37,021 nucleotides of DNA, taken from contig JAUHZF010000045.1 in assembly GCA_030426145.1 (NCBI GenBank), positions 1 through 37,021 on the forward strand, read 5' to 3'. The translations under genes were made by a program, and so were the position numbers. The notes beneath the pieces are model-generated. The model was not told the DNA's origin, searched no databases, and saw nothing but the letters and a program-made list of their open reading frames with translations. Of the stretch, positions 28,914-36,556 are shown piece after piece (position 1 is the first letter of the stretch; each line of letters begins with the position of its first letter). Origin of the DNA: Polyangia bacterium (GTDB lineage: Bacteria; Myxococcota_A; Polyangia; Polyangiales; Polyangiaceae).

Positions 28914-31340
28914 ATGGCCCCCGAGCCAACCACGGCCATGACGCCCTCTCTCATCGGACGTGAGGCACTGCTCGCACGCCTGCGCGCCACGGTGGCGTCG
29001 GAGGAGCTCGTCACGGTCGTAGGGCCGCCCGGGATGGGCAAGAGCCGACTCGCAGCCGCCGTCTTCACCGACCGCCAGGGGTGGTCGTGCGACCTCGCGT
29101 CCGCCGACTCGGTAGAGCTCGCCTGTGATGCCGTCGCGTCGAGCATGGGGGTGGCCGCGGATGGTGACCCCGCGGGGGCCATCGCACGACGTCTGGCTTC
29201 GACGCCGGAACCTCTCTTGGTGCTCGACAACTTCGAGCATCTCGCGGAGCACGCCGCCGATCTGCTCGGTCCGTGGCGCGATGCCGCCCCCGGTTTGAAC
29301 GTGCTCGTCACCAGCCGGGAGCGGCTGCGCCTGAGAGGCGAGGTCGTTTTTCCGGTCCCGCCTCTTTCCGCCGGGGAGGGCGTCGCCGTGCTCGTCGAAC
29401 GCCTTCAGCGCGCTCGCCCCGACTATCAGCCCACGGCCGAAGAACGCGGGTTGCTTTCGGAGATCGCCGTGGCCCTCGACGGCATCCCGCTGGCGTTGGA
29501 GCTGGCCGCCGCCCCGCTCGAGGCCCTCGGTGCGGAGGCCTTTCGAGATCGCCTCGAAGAGCGACTGAGCCTGCTCAATCGCAATCGCCGCGACGCCCAC
29601 GCGCGCCAGACGACCCTTCGTCGAGCCATCGATGACTCTTGGCGCCTTCTGGACGAGGAGGCGGCCGAGGTGCTGCGGCGCTGCGCCGTCTTCCGAGGAG
29701 GCTTCACCCTCGAGGCGGCCGATGCCGTCGTGGGGCGTAGCGCGTTGATGGGTCTGCAGGACCTTCGTGACCGATCATTGGTTTGGCTTCCTGAGCCCGG
29801 GCGCTTCGCGCTCTACGAGTCGATTCGTCTCTTCGCTGAAGAGCGGCTCGACGGATGCGAAGAGCGCGCCGCCGTCGAGGCTCGACACCGCACACACTAC
29901 CTCGCGCTTGCCGCGCCCCACGTGGCTCAGTTCGAGGCCACGGGGCAGCTGAACGAGGCCCTCGAGACCGAGCACCTCAACTTGCTGGCGGTGCTGGAGC
30001 GTGCGCTCGAGGCGCAAGACGGCGAGCACGCCCGCGAAGCCATCCTCGCCCTCGGCCCCCACTTCAAGACCCGAGGTCCGGTACGTCGCCAAGCCGATTT
30101 GCTCGACCGCGTACTGGTCCTCGCCCCCCCAAGTCCGGAGGCCCTCCTGGTCGAACGAGGGGCGGCGCGACGCACGCTGGGCCGCAGCGAGCAGGCAGAA
30201 GCCGATCTGCAACGCGGGCTGGACTGCGCAGACGCCGAGGTCCGCATGGTCGCCTTGAAGGAGCTTGGCCTCATCCATCATGCCCGGCGCGAGATCGAAG
30301 CGGCGCGGGAGCGCTACGGGGCGGCCCGGGCTCTGGCCGAGGCGAGTGACAATCGTCGTCTCCTCGCAATTCTGACCGGTAACCTCGGCGCCCTCGACCA
30401 CGACGTGGGTCGTTTCGAAGCGGCCCAAGAGGCCTACGACCAGGCCCTCGACCTCTTGCGCGAGGTTGGCGATCGGCGGCTCGAGGGGATCTTCCTCGTC
30501 AACGCCGCCGTTCTCGCCCAAGAGGAAGGGCGGCGGGACACCGCCCGGCTCGGCTACGGGCGCGGCCTCGAGTTGCTCGCTGCGGTTGACCGCCGGTTCG
30601 AGGCCATCGCTCGCGGCAACCTGGCCGTGCTCGAGCACGAAGAGGGCAACTTCGACGCCGCCGCCACCGGGCACGAGGCCGCCCTCGCGGCGCTCGAGCA
30701 GTTTGGGGACCTTCACTCCGAAGCGCTGGCGCGCGCTCGGCTCGCCGCAGTTCGTGCCGCGCGCGGGCAACTCGAGGAGGCCGGGCGGGGGCTCGACGCG
30801 GCCGAGCGGAGCGTCGTCGGGCGAGAGCGCGTCGCGACCTCGCTCGTGCGCTTGTATCGCGCCTTCGTCGAGCTGGCGTCGGGGGATGAGGTCGCAGCCG
30901 CCCGGCGCCTCGAGCAGGCCCAACGCAGCGAAGATGGTCCGAGCTTGGCCGAGGTGAGTGACGACGCGCGCTTCGCGTTGCGGCTCCTCGCGCGGTCGCT
31001 CTCCTCGCAGGACGCGCCCAAGCTCGAGGTGGGGATCGAAGGCCGCTGGTTTCGCGTCCCCGGAGGACCGCAGGTGTCGCTCGAGAACCATGCGGCTGGA
31101 CGTCAGCTTCTCGCCGCCCTGGTCGATCTACGGTTGCGTGAGCCAGATGGGATCATGGCCCCCGACGCCCTGTTCGACGCAGGGTGGCCCGGCGTGACCA
31201 TCGACTCCCGGTCGGCCAAGAACCGCCTTCACGTGGCCCTGGCGAAGCTGCGCAAACAGGGTCTCAAGCCCTATCTCCTGCGTGAGCCAGATGGCTATCG
31301 GCTCGACCCCGAAGTGCCGGTGGTTCAGGTCAGCGACTGA
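28914..31340 (+). CDS. STAND ATPase regulator with TPRs and C-terminal winged helix
   Basis: This is an 808-residue regulator of the AfsR/LuxR-associated STAND type. The N-terminal NB-ARC-like ATPase has VVGPPGMGKSRLAAAVF (Walker A, about 37-44), LLVLDNFEHLAEHA (Walker B, about 102) and VLVTSRERLRLRGE. GIPLALELAAAPLEALG is the GxP motif of STAND proteins and RAIDDSWRLLDEEAAEVLRR follows. Residues about 330-690 are TPR-like helical repeats (LTGNLGALDHDVGRFEAAQE and similar). Residues about 715-800 resemble an OmpR/PhoB-type winged helix (LFDAGWPGVTIDSRSAKNRL, LHVALAKLRKQGL). In AfsR-type proteins this domain is N-terminal, so the order here is reversed. Start ATG 28914; ATG 28938 is an alternative. 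Ligand and target genes are unknown. Confidence 0.85.
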   Translation: MAPEPTTAMTPSLIGREALLARLRATVASEELVTVVGPPGMGKSRLAAAVFTDRQGWSCDLASADSVELACDAVASSMGVAADGDPAGAIARRLASTPEPLLVLDNFEHLAEHAADLLGPWRDAAPGLNVLVTSRERLRLRGEVVFPVPPLSAGEGVAVLVERLQRARPDYQPTAEERGLLSEIAVALDGIPLALELAAAPLEALGAEAFRDRLEERLSLLNRNRRDAHARQTTLRRAIDDSWRLLDEEAAEVLRRCAVFRGGFTLEAADAVVGRSALMGLQDLRDRSLVWLPEPGRFALYESIRLFAEERLDGCEERAAVEARHRTHYLALAAPHVAQFEATGQLNEALETEHLNLLAVLERALEAQDGEHAREAILALGPHFKTRGPVRRQADLLDRVLVLAPPSPEALLVERGAARRTLGRSEQAEADLQRGLDCADAEVRMVALKELGLIHHARREIEAARERYGAARALAEASDNRRLLAILTGNLGALDHDVGRFEAAQEAYDQALDLLREVGDRRLEGIFLVNAAVLAQEEGRRDTARLGYGRGLELLAAVDRRFEAIARGNLAVLEHEEGNFDAAATGHEAALAALEQFGDLHSEALARARLAAVRAARGQLEEAGRGLDAAERSVVGRERVATSLVRLYRAFVELASGDEVAAARRLEQAQRSEDGPSLAEVSDDARFALRLLARSLSSQDAPKLEVGIEGRWFRVPGGPQVSLENHAAGRQLLAALVDLRLREPDGIMAPDALFDAGWPGVTIDSRSAKNRLHVALAKLRKQGLKPYLLREPDGYRLDPEVPVVQVSD

Positions 31341-31623
31341 GCCAGGCTAGGAGCACCACCGCGATGGCGAGGAGGCCGATGGGGAGCGCGATCCAGCTGA
31401 GGACTGCGCGCCAGCCCGAGGACAACGAGTCGCCCGTGGCATCGCAGTCGCGGCAGATGGCCCACGTCTTGGCGCCGTCCTCGGTGAGGATGCAGCAGTC
31501 CCCGCAGAGAGGAGCATGACACGAGGCGCAGGGGCCGACCGCTTTGGCACCACAGTGTTTGCACGTCGCGATCGGGTCGCGCTCCACGAGCTGTAGACCG
31601 GACACCGCGGGCGAGCGTCTCAC
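31330..31623 (-). CDS. Small zinc-binding membrane protein
   Basis: This is a protein of about 97 residues. Cys pairs CKHCG, CASCHAPLCGDCC and CRDCD look like a B-box or treble-clef-type zinc site, followed by one C-terminal membrane helix (AVLSWIALPIGLLAIAVVLL). The metal-binding part should face the cytoplasm or the membrane surface depending on topology. The start is uncertain; GTG 31623 is the nearest reasonable one, and longer in-frame versions overlap the divergent exported-protein gene. The 3' end overlaps the end of the STAND regulator gene by 11 bp in convergent orientation. Function unknown. Confidence 0.6.
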   Translation of the reverse strand: MRRSPAVSGLQLVERDPIATCKHCGAKAVGPCASCHAPLCGDCCILTEDGAKTWAICRDCDATGDSLSSGWRAVLSWIALPIGLLAIAVVLLAWLSR

Positions 31624-31666
31624 GACGAGGTGCCCATCGCCAGGGCCCCCTCGTACAATGCCGTCG

Positions 31667-32404
31667 ATGTCCCCCCGCTGGCTCCTCGCTCCCATCATGT
31701 TCGCAGCCCTCACCTGGCGCGGCCCCGTCGAGGCATGCTCGTGCGCGCCGCCGCGTGCGGCGCTGCTGTCGTCGAAGGAGGTGCCGCTCAACGGCCAGCT
31801 CGTCTTGAGGTTGCCGTCGGGCTGGATCGGGAGCGTGGTCGTGCGTGAGGTCTTCGGCGGGCCCGAGGTGCCCGTGAGTGTGGCCCGCCACCCAGCGGGG
31901 CGGGCGACGGTGGCCGTCGTTCGGGCCCCGTCCGGTTGGAAGGCGGATCAGCGCTACGAGCTCGTGTTCGTCGACCCGTCGGGCGACCACCCCAAGCGCA
32001 TCCTCTTCGGCAGCTTCACCGCTGGGTCGAACAAGGACGAGACGGCCCCCAAGCTCACAGCGCCGCGGGCCGCGACCCTGCACGACGAGGTCGTCATGAA
32101 GGGGACGAGCTGCCAGAGCAAGGAGCGGTGGATCGAGGTCGAGGGTCAGCCGGCCACCGATGACGGCGAGGTGTTCTATGCGGTGTGGGTCGCGCCGGCC
32201 GCGACGAAGATCCCCACCGACGCCGCGCCTCAATGGATCCTTCCGTGGACCGGGGACCGCCTGGCGCTCGGGGGGCGGTCGATGTGCGCGTGGCTCAAGC
32301 CCGACCTTCCGAGCAAACCGGGCCGCTATCAGCTCCAAGTTGCCGCTGTCGACGCCGCGGGCCACCGCAGCGCGCGTCACCGCCTCTCGTTCACGGTGAA
32401 GTGA
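31667..32404 (+). CDS. Exported protein of unknown function
   Basis: This is a 245-residue exported protein. ATG 31667 (or 31658) starts a signal peptide, WLLAPIMFAALTWRGPVEACS. The mature protein begins CSCAPP and is beta-rich, like Ig-type or beta-sandwich domains (VLRLPSGWIGSVVVREVFGG; RYELVFVDPSGDHPKRILFG; GRYQLQVAAVDAAGHRSARH). CSCAPP resembles the N-terminus of many Myxococcota exported proteins. TACAAT (31654-31659) is an excellent -10 box ending 7 nt before the start, with no ribosome binding site, which suggests a leaderless message. The stop overlaps the start of the RCC1 lipoprotein gene (TGATG), so the two form an operon and probably act together at the cell surface. Confidence 0.7.
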   Translation: MSPRWLLAPIMFAALTWRGPVEACSCAPPRAALLSSKEVPLNGQLVLRLPSGWIGSVVVREVFGGPEVPVSVARHPAGRATVAVVRAPSGWKADQRYELVFVDPSGDHPKRILFGSFTAGSNKDETAPKLTAPRAATLHDEVVMKGTSCQSKERWIEVEGQPATDDGEVFYAVWVAPAATKIPTDAAPQWILPWTGDRLALGGRSMCAWLKPDLPSKPGRYQLQVAAVDAAGHRSARHRLSFTVK

Positions 32405-33594
32405 TGAAGCTCAGCCCCATCCCCCTGCTTCTGTTGGTCGCGTGCGGTGGTGAGCCTCCGCCGCAAACCCCGCCGGTCGTGATGGCCCCTGCGCCGTCGC
32501 CTGGCGAAGCCGTCGTCGGCCCCCCGAGCGCTCCCCCCCGAGCCGTCCCCAAGGTGCCTCGGGGGCGGTCGCTCGCGGTCCGGGACGACCAGGTCTGCGT
32601 GGTGCATGGCGGCGCGCTCTACTGTCGCAAGGAGCCCTACACGTCGCCGAAGCCTGCTCCTGCACCACCGCTGTTTTCGCTCGAGAGCCGGCTTCACGTG
32701 CCCGGCCAGGTCATCGATGTCGCCCTCTCTCGCAACCACGGCTGCGCCGTGAACGATGAGGGCAAGGTCTACTGTTGGGGGAGCAACGAGTCCGGTGAGC
32801 GCGGCGATGGCGGCCCGGAGGAACGGCCGTTCCCGGCCCTGGTGCCCGGCGTGGAGGGGGCGGTCGGGGTCGCGGTGTCGTTCCGTCACACCTGCGCGCA
32901 AACGGCGTCGGGCGAGGTCTACTGCTGGGGGGACAACTGGAAGGGGGAGGCGGGTCACGACACCGCGTACACGGGCGCCGCCATCGATCTCGTCCGCCCC
33001 GTCAAAGTGGCTGGCGTCGCCGGCATCGACGCCATTTGGGCCGCAGACGGCCTCAGCTGTGCCCGCAGCACGAGCCACGAGGTGCGCTGCTGGGGCGACG
33101 CGATTGGACTCGGGGTCGAGGGGCCGACGCCGACGCCGGTCGAACATCTGTCGGACGCCACGATATTGGCTTTCGGCAACCAGTCGTACTGGTGTCGAAC
33201 GCTCAGCGAGGGGGAGCCCGTAGCTTGTCGTGGCCAGCAGTACAGCGCCTGGACGGGACTGCTTCCCCACCGCGATGCGACCTACCCCGGCACCGAAGGT
33301 GCAGTGGAGCTCGCCCTGGGCAACGAGCACGCCTGCGCCCGCACGTCCGCGGGAAAGGTGATCTGTTGGGGCAAGCCGTTGGGCGGCGTGCTGGGCCGCG
33401 TCATCGATCCGCCAGTAACGGTGGATCCTCAGCCGATACCCGGCATCGACGATGCACAGGCGATCGCCACCAGCGACTACCAGACCTGCGCCCTGGGGAG
33501 ACAGGCGCTCTACTGTTGGGGTGGCTCGCCGTGGCGTGAGAACAGCGATGCTGCCATCAACGCAAAGCTGAGGCGGACCCGCCTGCCGCGTTGA
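32404..33594 (+). CDS. RCC1-repeat lipoprotein
   Basis: This is a 396-residue lipoprotein. The signal peptide KLSPIPLLLLVACGG has its lipobox at Cys14 and is followed by a Pro-rich tether to about residue 50. The rest is a beta-propeller of RCC1-type repeats, each with a paired Cys: CAVNDEGKVYCWGSNESG, CAQTASGEVYCWGDNWKG, CARSTSHEVRCWGD, CARTSAGKVICWGK and CALGRQALYCWGG, plus one or two degenerate blades. The Cys pairs probably form disulfides within blades. Such propellers are abundant surface lipoproteins in Myxococcota; partners are unknown. The start overlaps the previous gene's stop by one base. It ends 35 bp from the convergent radical SAM gene. Confidence 0.9.
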   Translation: MKLSPIPLLLLVACGGEPPPQTPPVVMAPAPSPGEAVVGPPSAPPRAVPKVPRGRSLAVRDDQVCVVHGGALYCRKEPYTSPKPAPAPPLFSLESRLHVPGQVIDVALSRNHGCAVNDEGKVYCWGSNESGERGDGGPEERPFPALVPGVEGAVGVAVSFRHTCAQTASGEVYCWGDNWKGEAGHDTAYTGAAIDLVRPVKVAGVAGIDAIWAADGLSCARSTSHEVRCWGDAIGLGVEGPTPTPVEHLSDATILAFGNQSYWCRTLSEGEPVACRGQQYSAWTGLLPHRDATYPGTEGAVELALGNEHACARTSAGKVICWGKPLGGVLGRVIDPPVTVDPQPIPGIDDAQAIATSDYQTCALGRQALYCWGGSPWRENSDAAINAKLRRTRLPR

Positions 33595-33629
33595 GAAGGC
33601 TACCGTGCTTCGCCCGCGCCGAGCGCTGA

Positions 33630-34379
33630 TCAGGCGACGGCATGCACGGGACGCTCGGCGCTCTTGTGCAGCTCGGGCGAGGTGGCGAGCGATACGGTTT
33701 CGACGAATCCTGCTTCAGGCGAAGCGACCATGACCCGTGGCAGGCGCTCGGCGAAACGACGCTCCGCCCGGGCGAGCTGGTGGGCGTTCGCCCCGTCTTG
33801 CGGCGCGAGGTAGGCGATCTCGGGCCGGAGGGTGCTCGCGAAGTCGGCCTCGGCCTCGAGCAGGTATCCCGGAACGTCCGGGGGAATGGAGGAGACGGTG
33901 AAGACCGGGCGCTTGAACGCGCTCGAGAAGACGCGGATCCCGTCGATGAGAACGTCGCGCTGTGGGAGGGCGTGGCCTCGAAGGTTGTCGTGGCGACCTA
34001 CCTCGAGACAGACGGCATCCGCGTGGCCGAGCTCACTGCGCACGTCGTCGCGATGGAGGGTGGTTCCATTCGTGAAGACCACCACCGGACGCGGGATCGG
34101 CCCCAGCGCTACGAGCAGAGCCCCCAGCTGACGGTCGAGGGTGGCCTCGCCTCGAGGCCGGATGGCGATGAGGTCGACGTCGAGGGCCTCCACACGCCCG
34201 GCGATGCGCGCCGCTGCGCGTTTGGGGTCGTCGTAGAAGTGACCCCGGGTGACGGTCAGGAGCGGATCGAAGTCGCAGCCGCGACAGGCCACCGTGCAGT
34301 GCCCCCTCGGAACGTTGACGATTCTCAGAACACGCGACCGATGAACCCCCTGCATGAGCCAACGATACGCAACCGTCAT
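33630..34379 (-). CDS. Radical SAM-like protein
   Basis: This is a 249-residue protein with RIVNVPRGHCTVACRGCDF near the N-terminus. CTVACRGC is CxxxCxxC, the signature that binds the 4Fe-4S cluster and S-adenosylmethionine in radical SAM enzymes. Later strands of a TIM-barrel-like fold are visible (LDVDLIAIRPRGEATLDRQL; PVVVFTNGTTLHRDDVRSEL; DAVCLEVGRHDN), ending with a C-terminal region DFASTLRPEIAYLAPQ. The domain is short compared with the usual barrel. ATG 34379 was chosen; ATG 34355 is also possible, and the far longer frame upstream overlaps the divergent stress protein. Substrate unknown. It faces the universal stress protein gene across a 196-bp regulatory gap. Confidence 0.75.
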   Translation of the reverse strand: MTVAYRWLMQGVHRSRVLRIVNVPRGHCTVACRGCDFDPLLTVTRGHFYDDPKRAAARIAGRVEALDVDLIAIRPRGEATLDRQLGALLVALGPIPRPVVVFTNGTTLHRDDVRSELGHADAVCLEVGRHDNLRGHALPQRDVLIDGIRVFSSAFKRPVFTVSSIPPDVPGYLLEAEADFASTLRPEIAYLAPQDGANAHQLARAERRFAERLPRVMVASPEAGFVETVSLATSPELHKSAERPVHAVA

Positions 34380-34442
34380 GCCGATTCGGCGACAGGCGAG
34401 TAGCGGTAAGATAACGCGGGCCGAGCGTGCTCGAGCTGCATG

Positions 34443-34475
34443 GACTGCGTTCGAGCGCCCACTCCCGACGCAGTC
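34443..34475. promoter_or_regulatory. Inverted repeat in the radical SAM/stress protein divergent gap
   Basis: GACTGCGT (34443-34450) and ACGCAGTC (34468-34475) form a perfect 8-bp inverted repeat with a 17-nt spacer in the gap between two divergent genes. The 8-bp palindrome GCTCGAGC lies just upstream (34429-34436). Either could be a regulator site; no regulator is encoded next to them. Confidence 0.35.
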
Positions 34476-34575
34476 GTTGCGTGGGGCGACCCCGCAACTC
34501 CTGGTGCGCAAACGGCCGCGCAGGTGTTGCGGCCATGGCACGAGTCTTGTTGGTGAATGACGGCCGAGGTCCGAC

Positions 34576-35445
34576 ATGAAGCTGAAGACGATCGTCGTAG
34601 GCACCGACTTTTCATCCGCGGCCGCGCAGGCGCTGGCGCAGGCCGAGCTCATCGCGGGCCAACACGAGGCAGAGCTCATCTTGGTGCACGCCTCGGGCCT
34701 CGACGACCGCGGCGTGGCGTTGCTCGAGATGGCGGGGCGGGTCGATGAGCCGTGGAAAGCCTACTTGGATGGGCGGCTCACGCATTCGCGCGAGCAGCTC
34801 GGCCAGCTGGTCGAGGAGGTCTCGGCACGGGGACGGCGTGTGCAGCCCCGCTTCGTCGAGGGTCATGCCGACCGCGCCGTGGTCGACGTCGCGCAGGAGG
34901 TGGGCGCCGACCTCATCGTCGTCGGTACGCGCGGCCATACCGGCATGCAGCGATGGCTCCTCGGGAGCGTGGCGGAGCGGGTTGCGCGGCAGGCGGCGGC
35001 GCACGTGCTCGTGACGCGGCAGCCGCCCACCCCCTTCGCCCACGTGCTCGTCGGGACCGACTTCTCACCTGCGTCGGCGCTCGCCTTGGATGCGGCACGT
35101 GCCTTGGTGGCGGGCGATGGGCGCATCGACCTCCTGCACGGCTATCACGAGCCGCTCTCGGTTCGCGACGAGGCGCCCGCCTGGCTCGACGCCAGCCTGC
35201 GCGAGGGCGCGTCGTCGGCAGCGGAGAGCCTGCTCCGCGATCGCTCCGACGATCGCGTGCACCTCGAGGTCATGTCGGGCGCGCCCGCTCCCACGCTGCG
35301 GCGACGTCTCGACGAAGGAGCTTACGACGCGGTCTTCTTGGGCAGCCACGGCAAGCGTGGTTTACGCCGCATGCTGCTCGGCAGCGTGACCGAGCACACG
35401 CTCCGCGGCGCCCCGTGCTCCGTCTTCGTGGCCCATGGCCAGTGA
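34576..35445 (+). CDS. Tandem universal stress protein
   Basis: This 289-residue cytosolic protein has two Usp domains. Domain 1 (about 1-145) starts KTIVVGTDFSSAAAQALAQA and has LIVVGTRGHTGMQRWLLGS, with the G-x2-G-x9-G(S/T) ATP-binding loop. Domain 2 (about 150-289) starts VLVGTDFSPASALALDAARA and has AVFLGSHGKRGLRRMLLGSV, with the same loop. Both halves therefore should bind ATP. The start ATG 34576 follows GAGG by about 8 nt. Usp proteins help cells survive stress by mechanisms that vary; some are linked to redox or dormancy. It is divergent from the radical SAM gene and convergent with the methyltransferase gene. Confidence 0.93.
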   Translation: MKLKTIVVGTDFSSAAAQALAQAELIAGQHEAELILVHASGLDDRGVALLEMAGRVDEPWKAYLDGRLTHSREQLGQLVEEVSARGRRVQPRFVEGHADRAVVDVAQEVGADLIVVGTRGHTGMQRWLLGSVAERVARQAAAHVLVTRQPPTPFAHVLVGTDFSPASALALDAARALVAGDGRIDLLHGYHEPLSVRDEAPAWLDASLREGASSAAESLLRDRSDDRVHLEVMSGAPAPTLRRRLDEGAYDAVFLGSHGKRGLRRMLLGSVTEHTLRGAPCSVFVAHGQ

Positions 35446-35477
35446 GCGCTTGGTCGCACGTGAGGAGACCACCTCGC

Positions 35478-36371
35478 CTACGACCGTCGGGCCAGCGCCA
35501 CGTGCTCGAGGCCAACGCGCCGAGCCGATGGAGCCCGATGGAGGTAGCGCTGGCCGAGGTCGAATCTCTCTGGGTCTGATGCGTAGCTCCAGCCCTGCGG
35601 GGCGAGGTAACCGGCCAGCTCGGGTTCGGCGAGGGTGAACCGGAGCGATTCACCGACGGCCCGGAAGGCGAGCTCTGCCATGCGTTGCAGGCGGCCGAGG
35701 CGCTGCTCGAGCGTCTGCGTCTCGAGGTAAGTGAAGAGGGCGAGAGAGTCGGGACCCGTCACCTCGTGCAGTGCACGAAACAGGCCGCGTACGTCCTCGT
35801 CGTGCAGGTACATGAGCAGGCCTTCCGCCACCACGATGGTCTTGGCGCTGGGGTCGTAGTCGGGCACGCGGACCAATACGTCGGGCAACGAGGTGCTCGC
35901 GAGGTCGGCTTTGGCGAGGCGGAGCCCAGGCGGTTTTCGACCGAGCTCGCGGAGCGCGGCCGCTTTCACGACGGCGGTGGCGGGGTGGTCGACTTCGACC
36001 GCGATCATGTCGGGGTGGGCCTCTGCGAGCCGGAGCGCGAGGGTGTCGAAGCCGGCGCCCACCACCAGCACTTGGCGTGCCCCTTCAGCGACGGCCGCGC
36101 GTGCTTCGTCGTCGATGAAGCGCTTGCGCACCGCGACCATGAGGAGCTGCTCGCCCACCCGAGCGTCGTAGTCCTTGATCCAACGCTGTAGCCGTCGCGA
36201 GCCGACGAGTCGCTCTTGCCATGGCGGAAACAGCCCCGCCGCTCGGAGCAGGTCACGTGTCGTCTCCACAAGGTCGCGGGGCATGACGCCCGCGAAAGCG
36301 GGCGTGTCGTCGAGCAGCAAGACGGCGCGCGCGACTTTGATCGCGGTCAAGCTGGGCCGGTCGGCGTGCAC
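35478..36371 (-). CDS. Leucine carboxyl methyltransferase (PPM/LCM)-family SAM methyltransferase
   Basis: This 297-residue methyltransferase belongs to the LCM/PPM-type family that includes TIGR00027-type proteins. ARQVLVVGAGFDTLALRLAE (about 99-118) is the SAM-binding motif I, AVEVDHPATAVVKAAAL holds the acidic ribose contact, and TIVVAEGLLMYLHDEDVRGL is the conserved signature of the family. The N-terminal cap helices (RDLVETTRDLLRAAGLFPPW) are present, and length is typical. The start is GTG 36371 with GGGAGG about 8 nt upstream. Substrates in bacteria are mostly small carboxylates or unknown metabolites. Downstream, it is convergent with the stress protein gene. Upstream lies the flagellin terminator. 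Confidence 0.88.
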   Translation of the reverse strand: MHADRPSLTAIKVARAVLLLDDTPAFAGVMPRDLVETTRDLLRAAGLFPPWQERLVGSRRLQRWIKDYDARVGEQLLMVAVRKRFIDDEARAAVAEGARQVLVVGAGFDTLALRLAEAHPDMIAVEVDHPATAVVKAAALRELGRKPPGLRLAKADLASTSLPDVLVRVPDYDPSAKTIVVAEGLLMYLHDEDVRGLFRALHEVTGPDSLALFTYLETQTLEQRLGRLQRMAELAFRAVGESLRFTLAEPELAGYLAPQGWSYASDPERFDLGQRYLHRAPSARRVGLEHVALARRS

Positions 36372-36406
36372 GGGCGAATCCTCCCACGTCGACCCGCGAC
36401 AAAATG

Positions 36407-36449
36407 AAAAAAAGCGGCGACGCGAGGTGGCGGGTCCTGCGTCGCCGCT
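36407..36449 (-). terminator. Intrinsic terminator after the flagellin gene
   Basis: On the minus strand AGCGGCGACGC (36449-36439) and GCGTCGCCGCT (36423-36413) form a perfect 11-bp stem with a 15-nt loop, followed directly by seven T residues. This is a textbook rho-independent terminator about 108 nt after the flagellin stop. It stops flagellin transcripts before the methyltransferase gene. Confidence 0.9.
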
Positions 36450-36556
36450 CCGGGTGGGGCTTTTGAATCCCTACCACTCCCTCGAGCGGAGCACGTAACT
36501 TGGGGCCCGGGAGGAGACGACGGCTCGAGGACGTCGTCAGGGGCCCGTCATGGTGG

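Noticed and set aside
29775..31091. 438-codon minus-strand open frame
   Set aside because: It is antisense to the TPR region of the STAND regulator; the Glu/Leu-rich composition is the shadow of Ala/Arg/Glu codons.
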